Assembly (NCBI RefSeq): GCF_011806525.1
Contig: NZ_JAAVKI010000003.1
Coordinates: 186,001 to 250,000 of the forward strand
Length of the DNA: 64,000 nucleotides
Direction of reading: 5' to 3'
Origin: Thalassospira sp. HF15
Lineage (GTDB): Bacteria; Pseudomonadota; Alphaproteobacteria; Rhodospirillales; Thalassospiraceae
In this document: positions 1 to 11,290 of the stretch, piece by piece
How the letters are laid out: every line of letters starts with the position of its first letter
How positions within the stretch are numbered: the stretch's first letter is position 1
Notes under the pieces: model-generated
The model's input: only the letters and a program-made list of their open reading frames with translations
Database searches by the model: none
Told to the model about the DNA's origin: nothing
Position numbers and translations under genes: made by a program

Positions 1-323
1 ATACCTTCATTATTGCTTGATGCAAAGCATATTTGCTCGGCAACACTATAGAATGTTGGCGGGCATGGGAAAACGAATTCCCGTGCTGTGCTGCAGCAAA
101 CTGTATCCAAAGTTGTTTTTCGCACTGCACTTCACGTTGAATACTGGACACATTGGAAAATTCGCGGCACTCTCTTGGTCTTCTGAGCGAATGCAAAATC
201 GAAAATGCTGCGCAACATCGTAAATGCACAACGTGATTTGCCGGGGCGCAAAGCAGGTGGACAGACACCACCGGGAAGTTCGCCAGACAAACGTCCGGGA
301 AACAGGGAAGCAGGAAAGACGCC
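1..323. other. Upstream region of phaR, no gene seen
   Basis: I see no convincing gene here; the short open frames on both strands lack a ribosome binding site and protein-like composition. The last bases carry the phaR ribosome binding site (AGGAAAG, about seven bases before the ATG at 324). A promoter for phaR presumably lies here, but I could not pick a convincing -35/-10 pair. Confidence 0.5.
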
Positions 324-941
324 ATGACCAACAAGAAATCAGATGATCAGGATCGCATCATTATCAAGAAATATGCGAACCGCCGCCTCTACAACACGGC
401 GACCAGTTCCTATGTGACGCTTGATCACCTTTCGCAGATGGTCAAAGACAATACCGACTTTGTTGTCTATGACGCGAAATCGGGCGAAGACATCACCCGC
501 CCGGTCCTTACCCAGATTATTGTCGAGGAAGAAAACAAGGGGCAGAACCTTCTGCCGATCAGCTTCCTTCGCCAATTGATTGGCTTCTATGGTGACAGCC
601 TTCAGGGACTGGTGCCGAGCTATCTTGAACAGGCGATGCGCGCCTTTGGCCATAATCAGGAACAGATGCGCGAATACATGCAGGGTACCATGCAGGGCAT
701 GTTCCCGTTTGGCCAGTTCGAGGAAATGAACAAGCAGAACATCGCGCTGTTTGAACAGACGATGAAAATGTTCTCGCCCTTCATGCAGGATGAAAACGGC
801 GAACCAACCGGTGACGGTCCGAAAAAGCCGACAGCACCCGCAGGCGCAAAACCGGATGCCTCATTGGATGAGCTTAAAAGCCAGCTTGAAGCAATGCAGG
901 CACAGCTCAACAACCTTGCCGGCGGTAAATCCGACAAATAA
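324..941 (+). CDS. phaR: Polyhydroxyalkanoate synthesis repressor PhaR
   Basis: A 205-residue protein of the PhaR family, transcriptional repressors that bind both DNA and PHA granules and control phasin and PHA synthesis genes. The N-terminal DNA-binding domain (about residues 12-70) begins with the family hallmark IIKKYANRRLYNT. The PHB-accumulation segment follows (about 75-130, with LLPISFLRQLIGFYGDSLQ and a methionine/glutamine-rich stretch), then a Pro/Ala/Lys-rich linker and a short C-terminal helix. Length is normal for the family. AGGAAAG precedes the ATG at good spacing. No phaC, phaB or phasin gene is in the window, so its targets lie elsewhere. The gene is monocistronic and ends in a strong terminator. 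Confidence 0.93.
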   Translation: MTNKKSDDQDRIIIKKYANRRLYNTATSSYVTLDHLSQMVKDNTDFVVYDAKSGEDITRPVLTQIIVEEENKGQNLLPISFLRQLIGFYGDSLQGLVPSYLEQAMRAFGHNQEQMREYMQGTMQGMFPFGQFEEMNKQNIALFEQTMKMFSPFMQDENGEPTGDGPKKPTAPAGAKPDASLDELKSQLEAMQAQLNNLAGGKSDK

Positions 942-973
942 GACACCCCGCCCACATCCCGGGGATCACGGTC

Positions 974-1010
974 AAAAAGGCGAAGCCACCAGAAGTGCTT
1001 CGCCTTTTTT
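974..1010 (+). terminator. Rho-independent terminator of phaR
   Basis: A 13-bp stem (974-986 with 997-1009) containing GGCGAAGC / GCTTCGCC encloses a 10-base loop and ends in a run of six T. It lies 33 bases after the phaR stop codon. Confidence 0.9.
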
Positions 1011-1219
1011 CATGCCCGCACGTCATGCGCACGCACCAGGGCAAATGATGGCCCCTCCGCGCGGCACCAATCCTGCATAAACCTTTCGTTAACTTTTTTA
1101 GAACGCCCGGCACCGCCGACAGGCGGCAATTTTTGCCGGGTTACTGCCATGTCCACATACCGAAACACACGGAGTCCCGAAATACACAGGCAACAATGAC
1201 CCAATAGACCGAAAAACTT

Positions 1220-1576
1220 ATGACCGCGATCACACCGATTTCCATGCCCCCGGCCCGCAGGACAGAAACTGCGAGCAGTGGAACCGATGGTCCTGCCGGG
1301 ATCGGAATCGATCAACTTGCGCAAATTTCGCCTGTGGAAAAAATTGCGCAAGATGGTGGCGCGTGGCTGCAACCCCATGATCTTGGGGGCAGTGCAGCAT
1401 TTTGGACCCAGCTTTTAGGTCAGCTCCTGCCTCAGGAAAACCTTTTGCAACCGCCGGTCATTCAGTCCGCGCATGCCAGCTATGCGCATCATCACAAACC
1501 AGACAGCGTAGAAACGAACGTCTTTTTTTCGCCTTCTACACTAGACAAAGACAGTAAAATTGACCTATATAGCTAG
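1220..1576 (+). CDS. Possible hypothetical protein, 118 residues
   Basis: An open frame of 118 codons in the gap between the phaR terminator and the next regulator. Codon choice is not unlike the neighbours and the middle has a protein-like hydrophobic pattern (GGAWLQPHD, FWTQLLGQLLPQ). There is no ribosome binding site before the ATG, no domain I recognise, and a competing open frame exists on the other strand (1010-1378). The rest of 1011-1743 holds nothing I can name. It may be non-coding leader sequence of the downstream regulator. Confidence 0.25.
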   Translation: MTAITPISMPPARRTETASSGTDGPAGIGIDQLAQISPVEKIAQDGGAWLQPHDLGGSAAFWTQLLGQLLPQENLLQPPVIQSAHASYAHHHKPDSVETNVFFSPSTLDKDSKIDLYS

Positions 1577-1743
1577 CTTCTGGCGGAAAGCTGCAATGAT
1601 TATCTGACCAATGTTCAGGTACAAGTCATCACATTTCAGAGCCTTAAAGGTGCTGAAATGGGAATGATAAATCGGGAAAAATAACAAGCCCGACAGCATC
1701 CGAAGTGGGGAATAATAACTGGCGGTTGATAACGGATTATAAC

Positions 1744-2139
1744 ATGACTGAGAATGCTCAAAACGAAGAACCGAAACGCGCAAACCGCGCCACTGACACT
1801 GACCGTTATGTTGGTCAGCGTATCCGCGAACGTCGCATCATGCTGGGCCTTTCCCAGCAGCAGATGGCAGACCTGATTGGCGTCACCTATCAGCAGGCTC
1901 ACAAATACGAGCGCGGCATTAACCGCATCTCTGCTGGTCGCCTTTACGAGATCTCCCAGGTACTTGGCGTTCCGGTAAGCTATTTCTATGAAGGCCTCGA
2001 AGGCAATCAGGAAACCGAGCTTAACGCGCGTCAGCGTATGTGCCTCGAACTTGCGCGTAACTTCGCAAGCATCAAGCACGAGAAGCATCAGGAAGCACTG
2101 AGCCAGATGGCCCGTGCCCTTGCCGATCAGGCTGCTTAA
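1744..2139 (+). CDS. XRE-family helix-turn-helix transcriptional regulator
   Basis: A 131-residue DNA-binding protein. One XRE/Cro-type helix-turn-helix domain spans about residues 20-78 (RIRERRIMLGLSQQQMADLI, then VTYQQAHKYERGINRI as recognition helix region). An acidic, helical C-terminal tail may mediate oligomerisation. Small XRE proteins of this size with a SYFYEG motif after the HTH are common in alphaproteobacteria. I chose the ATG at 1744 because the conserved part starts soon after it; a GTG at 1705 would add 13 residues. The ligand and targets cannot be inferred. A strong terminator follows, so it is probably transcribed alone. Confidence 0.88.
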   Translation: MTENAQNEEPKRANRATDTDRYVGQRIRERRIMLGLSQQQMADLIGVTYQQAHKYERGINRISAGRLYEISQVLGVPVSYFYEGLEGNQETELNARQRMCLELARNFASIKHEKHQEALSQMARALADQAA

Positions 2140-2169
2140 GTCCGCTTAACCGGACGATAGTGCCACCGC

Positions 2170-2208
2170 AAAAAAGGCTGCTCTTCGAAATGAAGGGCGG
2201 CCTTTTTT
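2170..2208 (+). terminator. Rho-independent terminator of the XRE regulator
   Basis: Stem AAAAAAGGC..GCTCTTC with GAAGGGCG.GCCTTTTTT, slightly imperfect, loop around GAAAT, ending in six T; starts 30 bases after the stop codon. The A and T runs could also let it work from the other side for proB. Confidence 0.85.
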
Positions 2209-2295
2209 ATGCTGTATCGCGATTTGCAGGGTCGAAGCACAAATAAAGTGGCGCAAGCGCCCCTTCCCAAGCCTTTTTATAATGCAGGGCCAAAG

Positions 2296-4478
<2,183 letters not shown>

Positions 4479-4553
4479 TCATCATTTTGTATTGGCACCC
4501 CGGCGCGCGAGGATCGCGCATCAACGAGGCATAAATTTCTATAGCACATACAA

Positions 4554-4585
4554 CAAGGGAGGAATGATTGCTCATTCCTCCCTTG
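4554..4585 (-). terminator. Hairpin between rpmA and obgE, terminator or attenuator
   Basis: A perfect 14-bp inverted repeat (CAAGGGAGGAATGA, 4554-4567, with 4572-4585) around a 4-base loop. On the minus strand it follows rpmA and is trailed by only a weak U-rich stretch (TTGTATG). It may reduce read-through from the abundant ribosomal proteins into obgE-proB. The arms carry GGAGG-like and anti-SD sequences, so a role in RNA stability is also possible. Confidence 0.6.
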
Positions 4586-4621
4586 CAAAATTCGGTACGA
4601 AGACCGCACCCGACGGGAGGC

Positions 4622-4882
4622 TTACGCCTCGGCCGGAACGACGGTTACGTAAGTACGACCCTTGAAGCCCGACTTGAACTGGACGGAACCGTCCACAGTC
4701 GCAAACAGGGTGTGGTCTTTGGCGAGGCCAACATTGTCACCGGCATGGAACTTGGTACCACGCTGACGAACGAGAATGTTGCCTGCGACAACTGCCTGAC
4801 CACCGAATTTTTTAACGCCGAGACGGCGACCTTCGGAGTCACGACCGTTGCGCGAACTACCACCAGCTTTCTTATGAGCCAT
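4622..4882 (-). CDS. rpmA: 50S ribosomal protein L27
   Basis: L27, 86 residues, located near the peptidyl-transferase centre. The N-terminus [18 protein letters not shown] and the following [10 protein letters not shown] are diagnostic. There is no N-terminal propeptide of the Firmicutes type. It lies 35 bases downstream of rplU in the same transcript. Confidence 0.98.
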   Translation of the reverse strand: MAHKKAGGSSRNGRDSEGRRLGVKKFGGQAVVAGNILVRQRGTKFHAGDNVGLAKDHTLFATVDGSVQFKSGFKGRTYVTVVPAEA

Positions 4883-4917
4883 GAAACTCTCCTAAAACTG
4901 CATCTTGGCCTGATAAA

Positions 4918-5229
4918 TCAGGCTTTGATGTCCTTGATGCGCAGAACAGTCAGGTTCTGGCGATGACCATTTTTACGACGGTAGTTATGCCGACGCTTTT
5001 TCTTGAAAACGATCACCTTGTCGCCCTTGGCCTGTTCGAGAACTTCTGCGGTAACAGAAGCACCTTTGACCAACGGAGCACCAACTTTCGGCGCACCGTC
5101 GCCAGCAACCATGAGAACTTCTTCAAGCTTCACGGTATCACCGGCCTGGGCAGCGATCTTTTCGACTTTGATAACGTCGTTGGCAGCAACTTTATACTGT
5201 TTGCCGCCAGTTTTGATGATTGCGTACAT
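4918..5229 (-). CDS. rplU: 50S ribosomal protein L21
   Basis: L21, 103 residues, binds 23S rRNA. The start [15 protein letters not shown] and the C-terminal [16 protein letters not shown] are family hallmarks. First gene of rplU-rpmA-obgE-proB; its promoter should lie in 5230-5540. Confidence 0.98.
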   Translation of the reverse strand: MYAIIKTGGKQYKVAANDVIKVEKIAAQAGDTVKLEEVLMVAGDGAPKVGAPLVKGASVTAEVLEQAKGDKVIVFKKKRRHNYRRKNGHRQNLTVLRIKDIKA

Positions 5230-5543
5230 CTAAAAGTTCCTGAAAAACATTCTGGAAACACAAACGCGCGCTTCGGTGCCGCTGCTAACAGATACCGAAC
5301 CGCTGCGAAGAACGGGTGAATTACCGCTTTTACCCCGGAGAGTCAACCACAGAGTGACCGACAGAGCCCCGGAACGCGCACGCCCAAGCCGCAGATTTTA
5401 GCAGGGTCAGCGCAGTTTGCATTTCCCACAGACCAGCCACGACGGATCGCCTTGTGAAAGAGTGCGCAAAATTTGAGATTTCCCTCTTGCAATCTCGCGC
5501 CCATCCCGGTAAACACCGCCTCGAACGCCAAGACCACACATGC

Positions 5544-5633
<90 letters not shown>

Positions 5634-5720
5634 TTCCTCAGAAAAGAAATTTTGCACCATACAAACTCCGAGCGAGTGCAGCAGTACTCGTCTGGAATCT
5701 TGGCGCCTTTCTAACAGCAG

Positions 5721-6149
5721 CTAGAACTTAACTGCTTTGGCAAACACCGCCAATGTCTCCTCACTCACATGATGCTCGATACCCTCAGCATCGAACTCGG
5801 CGACCTCGGGATCAACCCCGATCGATACGAGGAAGTTATAGACGATCTGGTGGCGTTCGCGACATTTTTTGGCAAGCGTTTCGCCTTTTTCTGTCAAGAA
5901 GATCGAGCGGTAGGGGCGTGAGGTGACGTAGCCGTCGCGTTCCAGGCGTTTGATGGTGTTATTGACTGTAGCAGCCGTCACGCCGAAGCGCTCGGCAAGG
6001 GCGACGGAACGTGCCTCCCCCTCCTCAGCGATCAGGTCGCCGATCATTTCCACATAATCTTCGGTCACTTCACGGGCATGTGCGTCACGTAAGCGCGCGA
6101 AAACTTCGGCCTTGTTATGGCGCGGATTCAGTTCCGTGTCTTTGCCCAT
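5721..6149 (-). CDS. mntR: Manganese-responsive regulator MntR (DtxR family)
   Basis: A 142-residue DtxR/MntR-type repressor. The winged helix (about residues 20-85) includes RSVALAERFGVTAATVNN and KRLERDGYVTSRPYRS. The metal-binding dimerisation domain follows, ending with FDAEGIEHHVSEETL, whose E/H residues match the MntR metal site. There is no SH3-like third domain, as is usual for MntR. I chose the ATG at 6149 because GGAG sits seven bases upstream; a GTG at 6161 is the alternative. It is divergent from the metal ABC importer at 6291-10303 and most likely represses it when Mn(II) is plentiful. Confidence 0.88.
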   Translation of the reverse strand: MGKDTELNPRHNKAEVFARLRDAHAREVTEDYVEMIGDLIAEEGEARSVALAERFGVTAATVNNTIKRLERDGYVTSRPYRSIFLTEKGETLAKKCRERHQIVYNFLVSIGVDPEVAEFDAEGIEHHVSEETLAVFAKAVKF

Positions 6150-6208
6150 TGGTCTCTCCACTCCAGACTCCTGAAATCTTCATAACAAGTAAGTACGCAA
6201 ATAGCAAT

Positions 6209-6222
6209 TTAGCCTTGACTAA
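6209..6222. promoter_or_regulatory. Candidate MntR/DtxR-type operator
   Basis: TTAGCCTTGACTAA is an imperfect inverted repeat with perfect TTAG/CTAA ends, between mntR and the divergent importer. It resembles half of the classical DtxR box. TTGACT inside it could double as a -35 element. The assignment rests on pattern and position only. Confidence 0.4.
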
Positions 6223-6290
6223 CTTTACAAGTCCGCACATAGATAGTGGGTATTCGTCAGAGTAATTCCAATTTGCCTTCGGAAGCCCAG

Positions 6291-7265
6291 ATGCAATTGT
6301 TTTCCGCCGCCCGTCATATCGTTTTTGGCCTTACCCTGTTTTGCGCCGCACTGGCGGCGGGCGTGAGTATTGCGCATGCAAAACCACTGAATGTTGTCGC
6401 GACGACATCCATGATTGCCGATGCCGCGCGCCAGGTTGCCGGGGACCGTGCAGAGGTCAAGGCCCTGATGGGGCCGGGTGTTGATCCGCATTCCTACCGC
6501 CAGACCCGAAGCGATATCGCCGCCATGGCACGTGCGGACCTGGTATTGTGGCATGGTCTTTATCTGGAAGCGCAACTTGAAGAGTTCTTCCTTGATCTTG
6601 AAAAGCGCCGCAATGTTGTCGCGGTCGGCGAAGCCATTGCACGTGACAAGCTTCTGAGTCATGCCGAATATAAAGGCCGGTTTGACCCGCATGTCTGGAT
6701 GGACCCCAAGCTTTGGGAAACGGTTGTTTATGCTGTACGCGATGCGCTGATCAATACGGACCCCGCGGGTGAGGCGACCTATCGCGCCAATGCCGACGCG
6801 CATGTTGCCGAGATCAAGAAACTGATCAGCTATATGACGTCTGTTACCGCGACCGTGCCAAAGAAAAGCCGGGTGCTGTTGACGGCCCATGATGCCTTTA
6901 GTTATTTCGGGCGTGGTTATGATTTTGAAGTCCTGGGCATTCAGGGTATCTCCACAGAATCCGAAGCTGGCCTGCGCCGGGTCGAGGAACTGGTCAACAC
7001 CATCGTGGAGCGCAAGATTTCGGCCGTTTTTGTCGAAAGCTCCGTACCTGAGCGCAATGTGCGCGCCCTGATCGAAGGGGCTGCTGCGCGGGGTCAGGAC
7101 GTGGTGATCGGGGGGACACTTTATTCTGATGCCATGGGTGATCCGGGCACCTACGAAGGAACCTATATTGGCATGATTGATCACAACGCGACGCTGATCA
7201 CCCGCGCCCTTGGCGGCCAAGCACCCGCAGGCGGATTTCAGGGCAAACTTGCCGCCGGTTCATAA
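6291..7265 (+). CDS. Mn/Zn ABC transporter, periplasmic substrate-binding protein
   Basis: A cluster A-I (ZnuA/TroA/MntA-like) solute-binding protein of 324 residues. An N-terminal signal peptide ends near AHA-KPL, and the mature protein begins NVVATTSMIADAARQV. Metal ligands of the family are visible in GVDPHSYRQT and FDPHVWMDP, in the later His (LLTAHDAFSYFGRGY) and in the final Asp region (YSDAMGDPG). There is no His-rich loop, which favours Mn over Zn. The ATG at 6291 is preceded by GGAAG; a GTG 15 codons upstream is less likely. First gene of a four-gene importer operon. Confidence 0.9.
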   Translation: MQLFSAARHIVFGLTLFCAALAAGVSIAHAKPLNVVATTSMIADAARQVAGDRAEVKALMGPGVDPHSYRQTRSDIAAMARADLVLWHGLYLEAQLEEFFLDLEKRRNVVAVGEAIARDKLLSHAEYKGRFDPHVWMDPKLWETVVYAVRDALINTDPAGEATYRANADAHVAEIKKLISYMTSVTATVPKKSRVLLTAHDAFSYFGRGYDFEVLGIQGISTESEAGLRRVEELVNTIVERKISAVFVESSVPERNVRALIEGAAARGQDVVIGGTLYSDAMGDPGTYEGTYIGMIDHNATLITRALGGQAPAGGFQGKLAAGS

Positions 7266-7320
7266 GCCGGACATATAAAATGCCAGACTTGTTGATTTAA
7301 AGCGAAACAGGACAAACACC

Positions 7321-8121
7321 ATGAGCAGCGCCAAACTGGTAGCAGAATCAGGCAAGATACTGGACGCAGCATCCAAGGACGCACCGTTGACCGTGCGCGG
7401 CCTGACGGTATCTTATGGCAACAAGCCTGCGGTGTTTTCTATTGATGCCTCTATCCCGGTTGGCTCGATGACAGCCATCATCGGCCCGAACGGTGCAGGC
7501 AAATCAACCTTCCTGAAAGGCGCGCTTGGCGTCGTGCCCCGTCTTTCCGGCGAAGTGCGGATTTTTGGCAAGCTGTTTGAAGATGCCCGTGATCGGGTTG
7601 CCTATGTGCCGCAACGCGCCAGTGTTGACTGGGATTTCCCGGCGCGCGTAATCGATGTCGTTCTGATGGGGCTTTATGGATCAGTCGGGCTGTTTCGTCT
7701 GTGGCGGGCACGCCATCGTGAACAGGCGATGGAGTGCCTCGAACGGGTCGGCATGGCCGACTTTGCCGAGCGACAGATCGGTCAGCTTTCCGGCGGACAG
7801 CAGCAGCGCGTTTTCCTGGCCCGCGCCTTGGCCCAGAATGCCGAATTCTACCTGCTGGATGAGCCGTTCGCCGGTGTTGATGCCGCGACGGAGCGTGCGA
7901 TTGTTTCCGTGCTTAAGGAGCTTAAGACCGAAGGGCGCACTGTGGTCTGTGTCCACCACGATCTGTCGACGGTGGCGGAATACTTTGATCGGGTTCTTCT
8001 GATCAATGTCAGGCGCATCGCCGAAGGCCCGGTCGAGACGACCTTTACAGCCGAGAACCTGCAGGAAACCTATGGCGGGCGGCTTGCCGCAACCCATATT
8101 GATGAATTGCATCTGGCCTGA
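7321..8121 (+). CDS. Mn/Zn ABC transporter, ATP-binding protein
   Basis: The ATPase of the importer, 266 residues. Walker A is GPNGAGKST, the signature is LSGGQQQRV, Walker B is [10 protein letters not shown] and the switch histidine lies in VCVHHD. The sequence is typical of the MntB/ZnuC/TroB group ([13 protein letters not shown]). It has about 25 extra residues before the core domain. It lies 55 bases after the binding-protein gene and 5 bases before the first permease gene. Confidence 0.93.
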   Translation: MSSAKLVAESGKILDAASKDAPLTVRGLTVSYGNKPAVFSIDASIPVGSMTAIIGPNGAGKSTFLKGALGVVPRLSGEVRIFGKLFEDARDRVAYVPQRASVDWDFPARVIDVVLMGLYGSVGLFRLWRARHREQAMECLERVGMADFAERQIGQLSGGQQQRVFLARALAQNAEFYLLDEPFAGVDAATERAIVSVLKELKTEGRTVVCVHHDLSTVAEYFDRVLLINVRRIAEGPVETTFTAENLQETYGGRLAATHIDELHLA

Positions 8122-8126
8122 CGGAT

Positions 8127-9356
8127 ATGAGTTTTATTGATTACTTCATAAGCGCTCTTTTCCTGCAGGCTGGCTATAACAGCGCGCTTGTCGCCGTTGG
8201 TGCAGGCCTGCTTGGACTGTCGGCCGGCAGTGCCGGGGCGTTTATATTCCTGCGCAAACGCGCACTTGTTTCCGATGCGATCAGCCATGCTACCCTGCCC
8301 GGTGTCGGGCTTGCCTTCATTATCATGGTGGCCTTTGGCAGCGATGGGCGCTGGTTGCCGGGTCTTATTCTTGGATCGGCGATTTCATCAGCCATCGGGC
8401 TTTTGATGGTGGAATGGATCACCCGCAAAACCCGCCTGACCGAAGACGCCGCAATCGGCGCTGTCCTGTCGGTATTTTTTGGGCTTGGCATTGTGCTTCT
8501 GACTGTCATCCAGAGCATGTCATCGGGTCGTCAGGCCGGGCTTGAGAACTTCCTGCTGGGTTCCACCGCCGGCATGCTGATTTCCGAAGCCACCACCATC
8601 GCGATTGCCGGGGCGCTGGCCGCCGCGTTTGTTTTCCTGCTCAGGCGTCCGATGACGCTGGTTGCCTTTGATCCGGAATATGCCGCAACCACCGGGGTCA
8701 ACGTGCGCAATATCGATCTGGCGATGATGGGGCTTGCCCTTATTGTCACGGTGATCGGGCTTAAGATCGTTGGTCTTATCCTGATTGTCGCACTTTTGAT
8801 CATTCCGCCAGTGGCTGCGCGCTTCTGGACCAATCAGGTCGGCAAGATGATCGGCATTGCGGCCCTGGTCGGGGGGCTGTCGGGATATATCGGCGCGGTA
8901 TTGTCTGCCGCCGAAGCATCTCTTCCAACCGGGCCGATCATTGTTCTGGTTGCCTTCGGGTTCTTTTTGATCTCCGCGCTGTTTTCGCCGTTGCGTGGCG
9001 GGCTGGCATCCGCACTCCGCCATCAACGGTTTCAGCGTCGGGTCCATCGCCGACAAGGACTTCTGTCACTGGCACGGCGTGAACCGATCTATGACGGGCT
9101 GACCATTCGCATTCTGCGTCGGGCTGGCATGATCCGGGCTGATGGTGTTGCGACCGCACGCGGGCGAATTGCTGCGGAGAAAGCCGCACGGGATGAAGCC
9201 CGCTGGGCGATGGCACGTCGGATGCTGCCCGATGATTCCGCAATTGAACGTTATGACGGACTGACCCCGATCGAACGCATGATGACGCCCGACCAGATCG
9301 CCGAGATCGACCGTATGATCCAGAGCGCACAAAACACCGCAGGAGCCAAGGCATGA
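8127..9356 (+). CDS. Mn/Zn ABC transporter permease with C-terminal extension
   Basis: An ABC-3 family permease of 409 residues. The first 290 residues hold about eight to nine membrane segments and family motifs (FLRKRALVSDAISHATLPGV, AARFWTNQVGKM). After the last membrane segment comes a soluble tail of about 115 residues, rich in Arg/Ala and helical. The tail is absent from its partner permease but known in MntC/TroC-like proteins; its role is not established. It overlaps the next gene by four bases (ATGA), so the two permeases are translationally coupled and probably form a heterodimer. Confidence 0.9.
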   Translation: MSFIDYFISALFLQAGYNSALVAVGAGLLGLSAGSAGAFIFLRKRALVSDAISHATLPGVGLAFIIMVAFGSDGRWLPGLILGSAISSAIGLLMVEWITRKTRLTEDAAIGAVLSVFFGLGIVLLTVIQSMSSGRQAGLENFLLGSTAGMLISEATTIAIAGALAAAFVFLLRRPMTLVAFDPEYAATTGVNVRNIDLAMMGLALIVTVIGLKIVGLILIVALLIIPPVAARFWTNQVGKMIGIAALVGGLSGYIGAVLSAAEASLPTGPIIVLVAFGFFLISALFSPLRGGLASALRHQRFQRRVHRRQGLLSLARREPIYDGLTIRILRRAGMIRADGVATARGRIAAEKAARDEARWAMARRMLPDDSAIERYDGLTPIERMMTPDQIAEIDRMIQSAQNTAGAKA

Positions 9357-10303
9357 TCGATAATCTGATCACAGCCCTTGGGGCGGAATTTGTCCAGCTG
9401 AGCCTGACACCGATTCTGATCGGTATATTGGCTGCCATTGCCTGTGCACTTCCGGGTAATTTCCTGCTGCTGAGGCGTCAGGCGCTGATCGGTGATGCCA
9501 TCAGCCATGTGGTTTTGCCCGGCATCGTTGCCGCCTTTCTGGTGACCGGATCAATCACCGCCGTGCCGATGATGCTTGGTGCCGGCGGGGCTGCCATCGT
9601 TGCCGTTGTCATGATTGAAATTGTCAAACGGCTGGGTCGGGTTGAGCCGGGAGCTGCGATGGGGCTGGTCTTCACCACGTTGTTTGCCGTTGGCGTCCTG
9701 TTCCTTGAAATCACTGATACCAGCTCGGTGCATCTGGATGTTCAGCACGCGCTGCTTGGCAATCTTGAAAGCCTGATCTGGTTTGATGCCGAAGGTTGGG
9801 GATCGCTTTTTGATCCCGAAGCACTGGCAACGCTGCCGCCACAATTGCCGCGTCTGGCAATTGTCCTGGTCGGTATTGGCCTGTTCATTTTCCTGTTCTG
9901 GAAAGAGTTGAAAATCTCGACATTCGACGCCGCCTTTGCCGGTGCGATTGGTATCCGCACCCGCGCCCTTGGCTTTGCCCTTGTCGTGGCAACGGCTGTC
10001 GCAGCTGTCGCGGCCTTTGATGCGGTCGGATCGATCATCGTGATTGCCATGTTTGTTTGCCCGCCGGCCAGTGCGCGACTGATGACCAATCAATTGGGGC
10101 GTCAGGTTGGCTGGTCGGTTGTGTTTGCCACAATCTCTGCCGTTCTGGGCTATGTGTTTGCCGGGTATGGCCCGGGCTGGTTCGGATCACCCTACGCGGT
10201 CAGTGCTGCGGGCATGATTGCCACGGTGTCGGGTGTGATCCTTCTTCTGACCTGCCTGTTTGGTCCGCAACGTAAACGCACGGGCCAGCGGGCCGAAGCC
10301 TGA
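9353..10303 (+). CDS. Mn/Zn ABC transporter second permease
   Basis: An ABC-3 permease of 316 residues with about eight to nine membrane segments, paralogous to the preceding one (LLRRQALIGDAISHVVLPGI). The soluble tail of the partner is missing, and the protein ends in a short basic stretch. Last clear gene of the importer; the next gene starts 45 bases later on the same strand and may be co-transcribed. Confidence 0.9.
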   Translation: MIDNLITALGAEFVQLSLTPILIGILAAIACALPGNFLLLRRQALIGDAISHVVLPGIVAAFLVTGSITAVPMMLGAGGAAIVAVVMIEIVKRLGRVEPGAAMGLVFTTLFAVGVLFLEITDTSSVHLDVQHALLGNLESLIWFDAEGWGSLFDPEALATLPPQLPRLAIVLVGIGLFIFLFWKELKISTFDAAFAGAIGIRTRALGFALVVATAVAAVAAFDAVGSIIVIAMFVCPPASARLMTNQLGRQVGWSVVFATISAVLGYVFAGYGPGWFGSPYAVSAAGMIATVSGVILLLTCLFGPQRKRTGQRAEA

Positions 10304-10348
10304 CACTTTCCAGTCGCACCAACGCCGGTGGACGGGCATAGTGATCAT

Positions 10349-11290
10349 ATGATTGCTTTGGCCCGGACATACCTTCAGCGAATTGGCCTGATTGCGACAC
10401 TGGTTCTGATCTGTGCCGGTGCCAGCCACGCGCAGGCGACCGCGCCCACAGCAAACACCACCGATCTGGCATCGGAACTCAGAGAGTTCGGGAACATCGA
10501 CCTGTTGGTCTTTGACGGACGGGAAGACTTCTTAAGGCAGATTGACGAGGCGCTTGGGCTTGGCAACATCAAGAACCCGGATCAGACCTTTGCCAAGCTT
10601 CCCCGGTCGCCCTTCACCTTAACCGGTCGCAAAGGTAATGCAGCCTTGGCAACCTGCCGGATTTTTGTCCCGGTCAGGATCACACCGGAAAACAACACCG
10701 AAATCTTTGCCGAACTGATGCGCAACTGGTTTGGCACACGGCTTAACTATGCCAGCAATGCCGATCTGACTTATCGCTGGCTGATCTTTCATGAAGTCCG
10801 CCATTGCCGCCCGGATCATTTCGGTGGCGATGACCTAAAGGATCACAGTGACGAGCACGAAGCGGATTTGTTTGCCTTTGACGCATTGGCAAATACGCAT
10901 AACCGCGATCAGCTGGCCACCGATATCATTGCATTTCGCATGATCACATCTGCCCTGATTGCGGAGCCCAGCCACATGACCGGCTTGTCATTAAAACATG
11001 CGCTGGAAAGACCAAACGAAGCCCCAACGTTCGATGCCAAACAGGAAATGGTCGCCTTCCGGGCTGTGCGCAGGATGATAAGCCAACGCGCCAACTCAAT
11101 TGCCACAGCGGCCAACCCAACCAATCGTGAACTGATCCGCGCCATTACCGAATTGCGCAGTGAAATTGATCAGACAACGGTCCCCGCGAACAATCCGCTG
11201 ATTGCTGACATCCTGAATGCACTTGATAACGCGATTGCACATTTCGCCCCGGACTTGCATCAATCGGTTGCCAATGTCCGAGCGAATTGA
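10349..11290 (+). CDS. Secreted HExxH protein, putative zinc metallopeptidase
   Basis: A 313-residue protein of unknown family with an N-terminal signal peptide (LIATLVLICAGASHAQA). It carries HEVRH at residues 148-152 and a downstream acidic motif DEHEADLFAFDAL with Glu171. HExxH plus a Glu about 20 residues later is the gluzincin pattern, also seen in the DUF4344 putative metallopeptidases. Two cysteines (TCRIF, HCRPD) could form a disulfide. The rest is helical. The ATG at 10349 gives the cleanest signal peptide; a GTG at 10328 is possible. Being directly downstream of a Mn/Zn importer on the same strand suggests, but does not show, a link to metal supply. Confidence 0.75.
   Translation: MIALARTYLQRIGLIATLVLICAGASHAQATAPTANTTDLASELREFGNIDLLVFDGREDFLRQIDEALGLGNIKNPDQTFAKLPRSPFTLTGRKGNAALATCRIFVPVRITPENNTEIFAELMRNWFGTRLNYASNADLTYRWLIFHEVRHCRPDHFGGDDLKDHSDEHEADLFAFDALANTHNRDQLATDIIAFRMITSALIAEPSHMTGLSLKHALERPNEAPTFDAKQEMVAFRAVRRMISQRANSIATAANPTNRELIRAITELRSEIDQTTVPANNPLIADILNALDNAIAHFAPDLHQSVANVRAN

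Noticed and set aside
1010-1378. Minus-strand frame of 122 codons after the phaR terminator
   Set aside because: No ribosome binding site, Cys/His/Arg-rich random-looking sequence, overlaps a competing weak frame.
6225-7220. Long minus-strand frame across the metal-binding-protein gene
   Set aside because: Shadow of a clearly real gene; His/Arg-rich composition typical of antisense frames.
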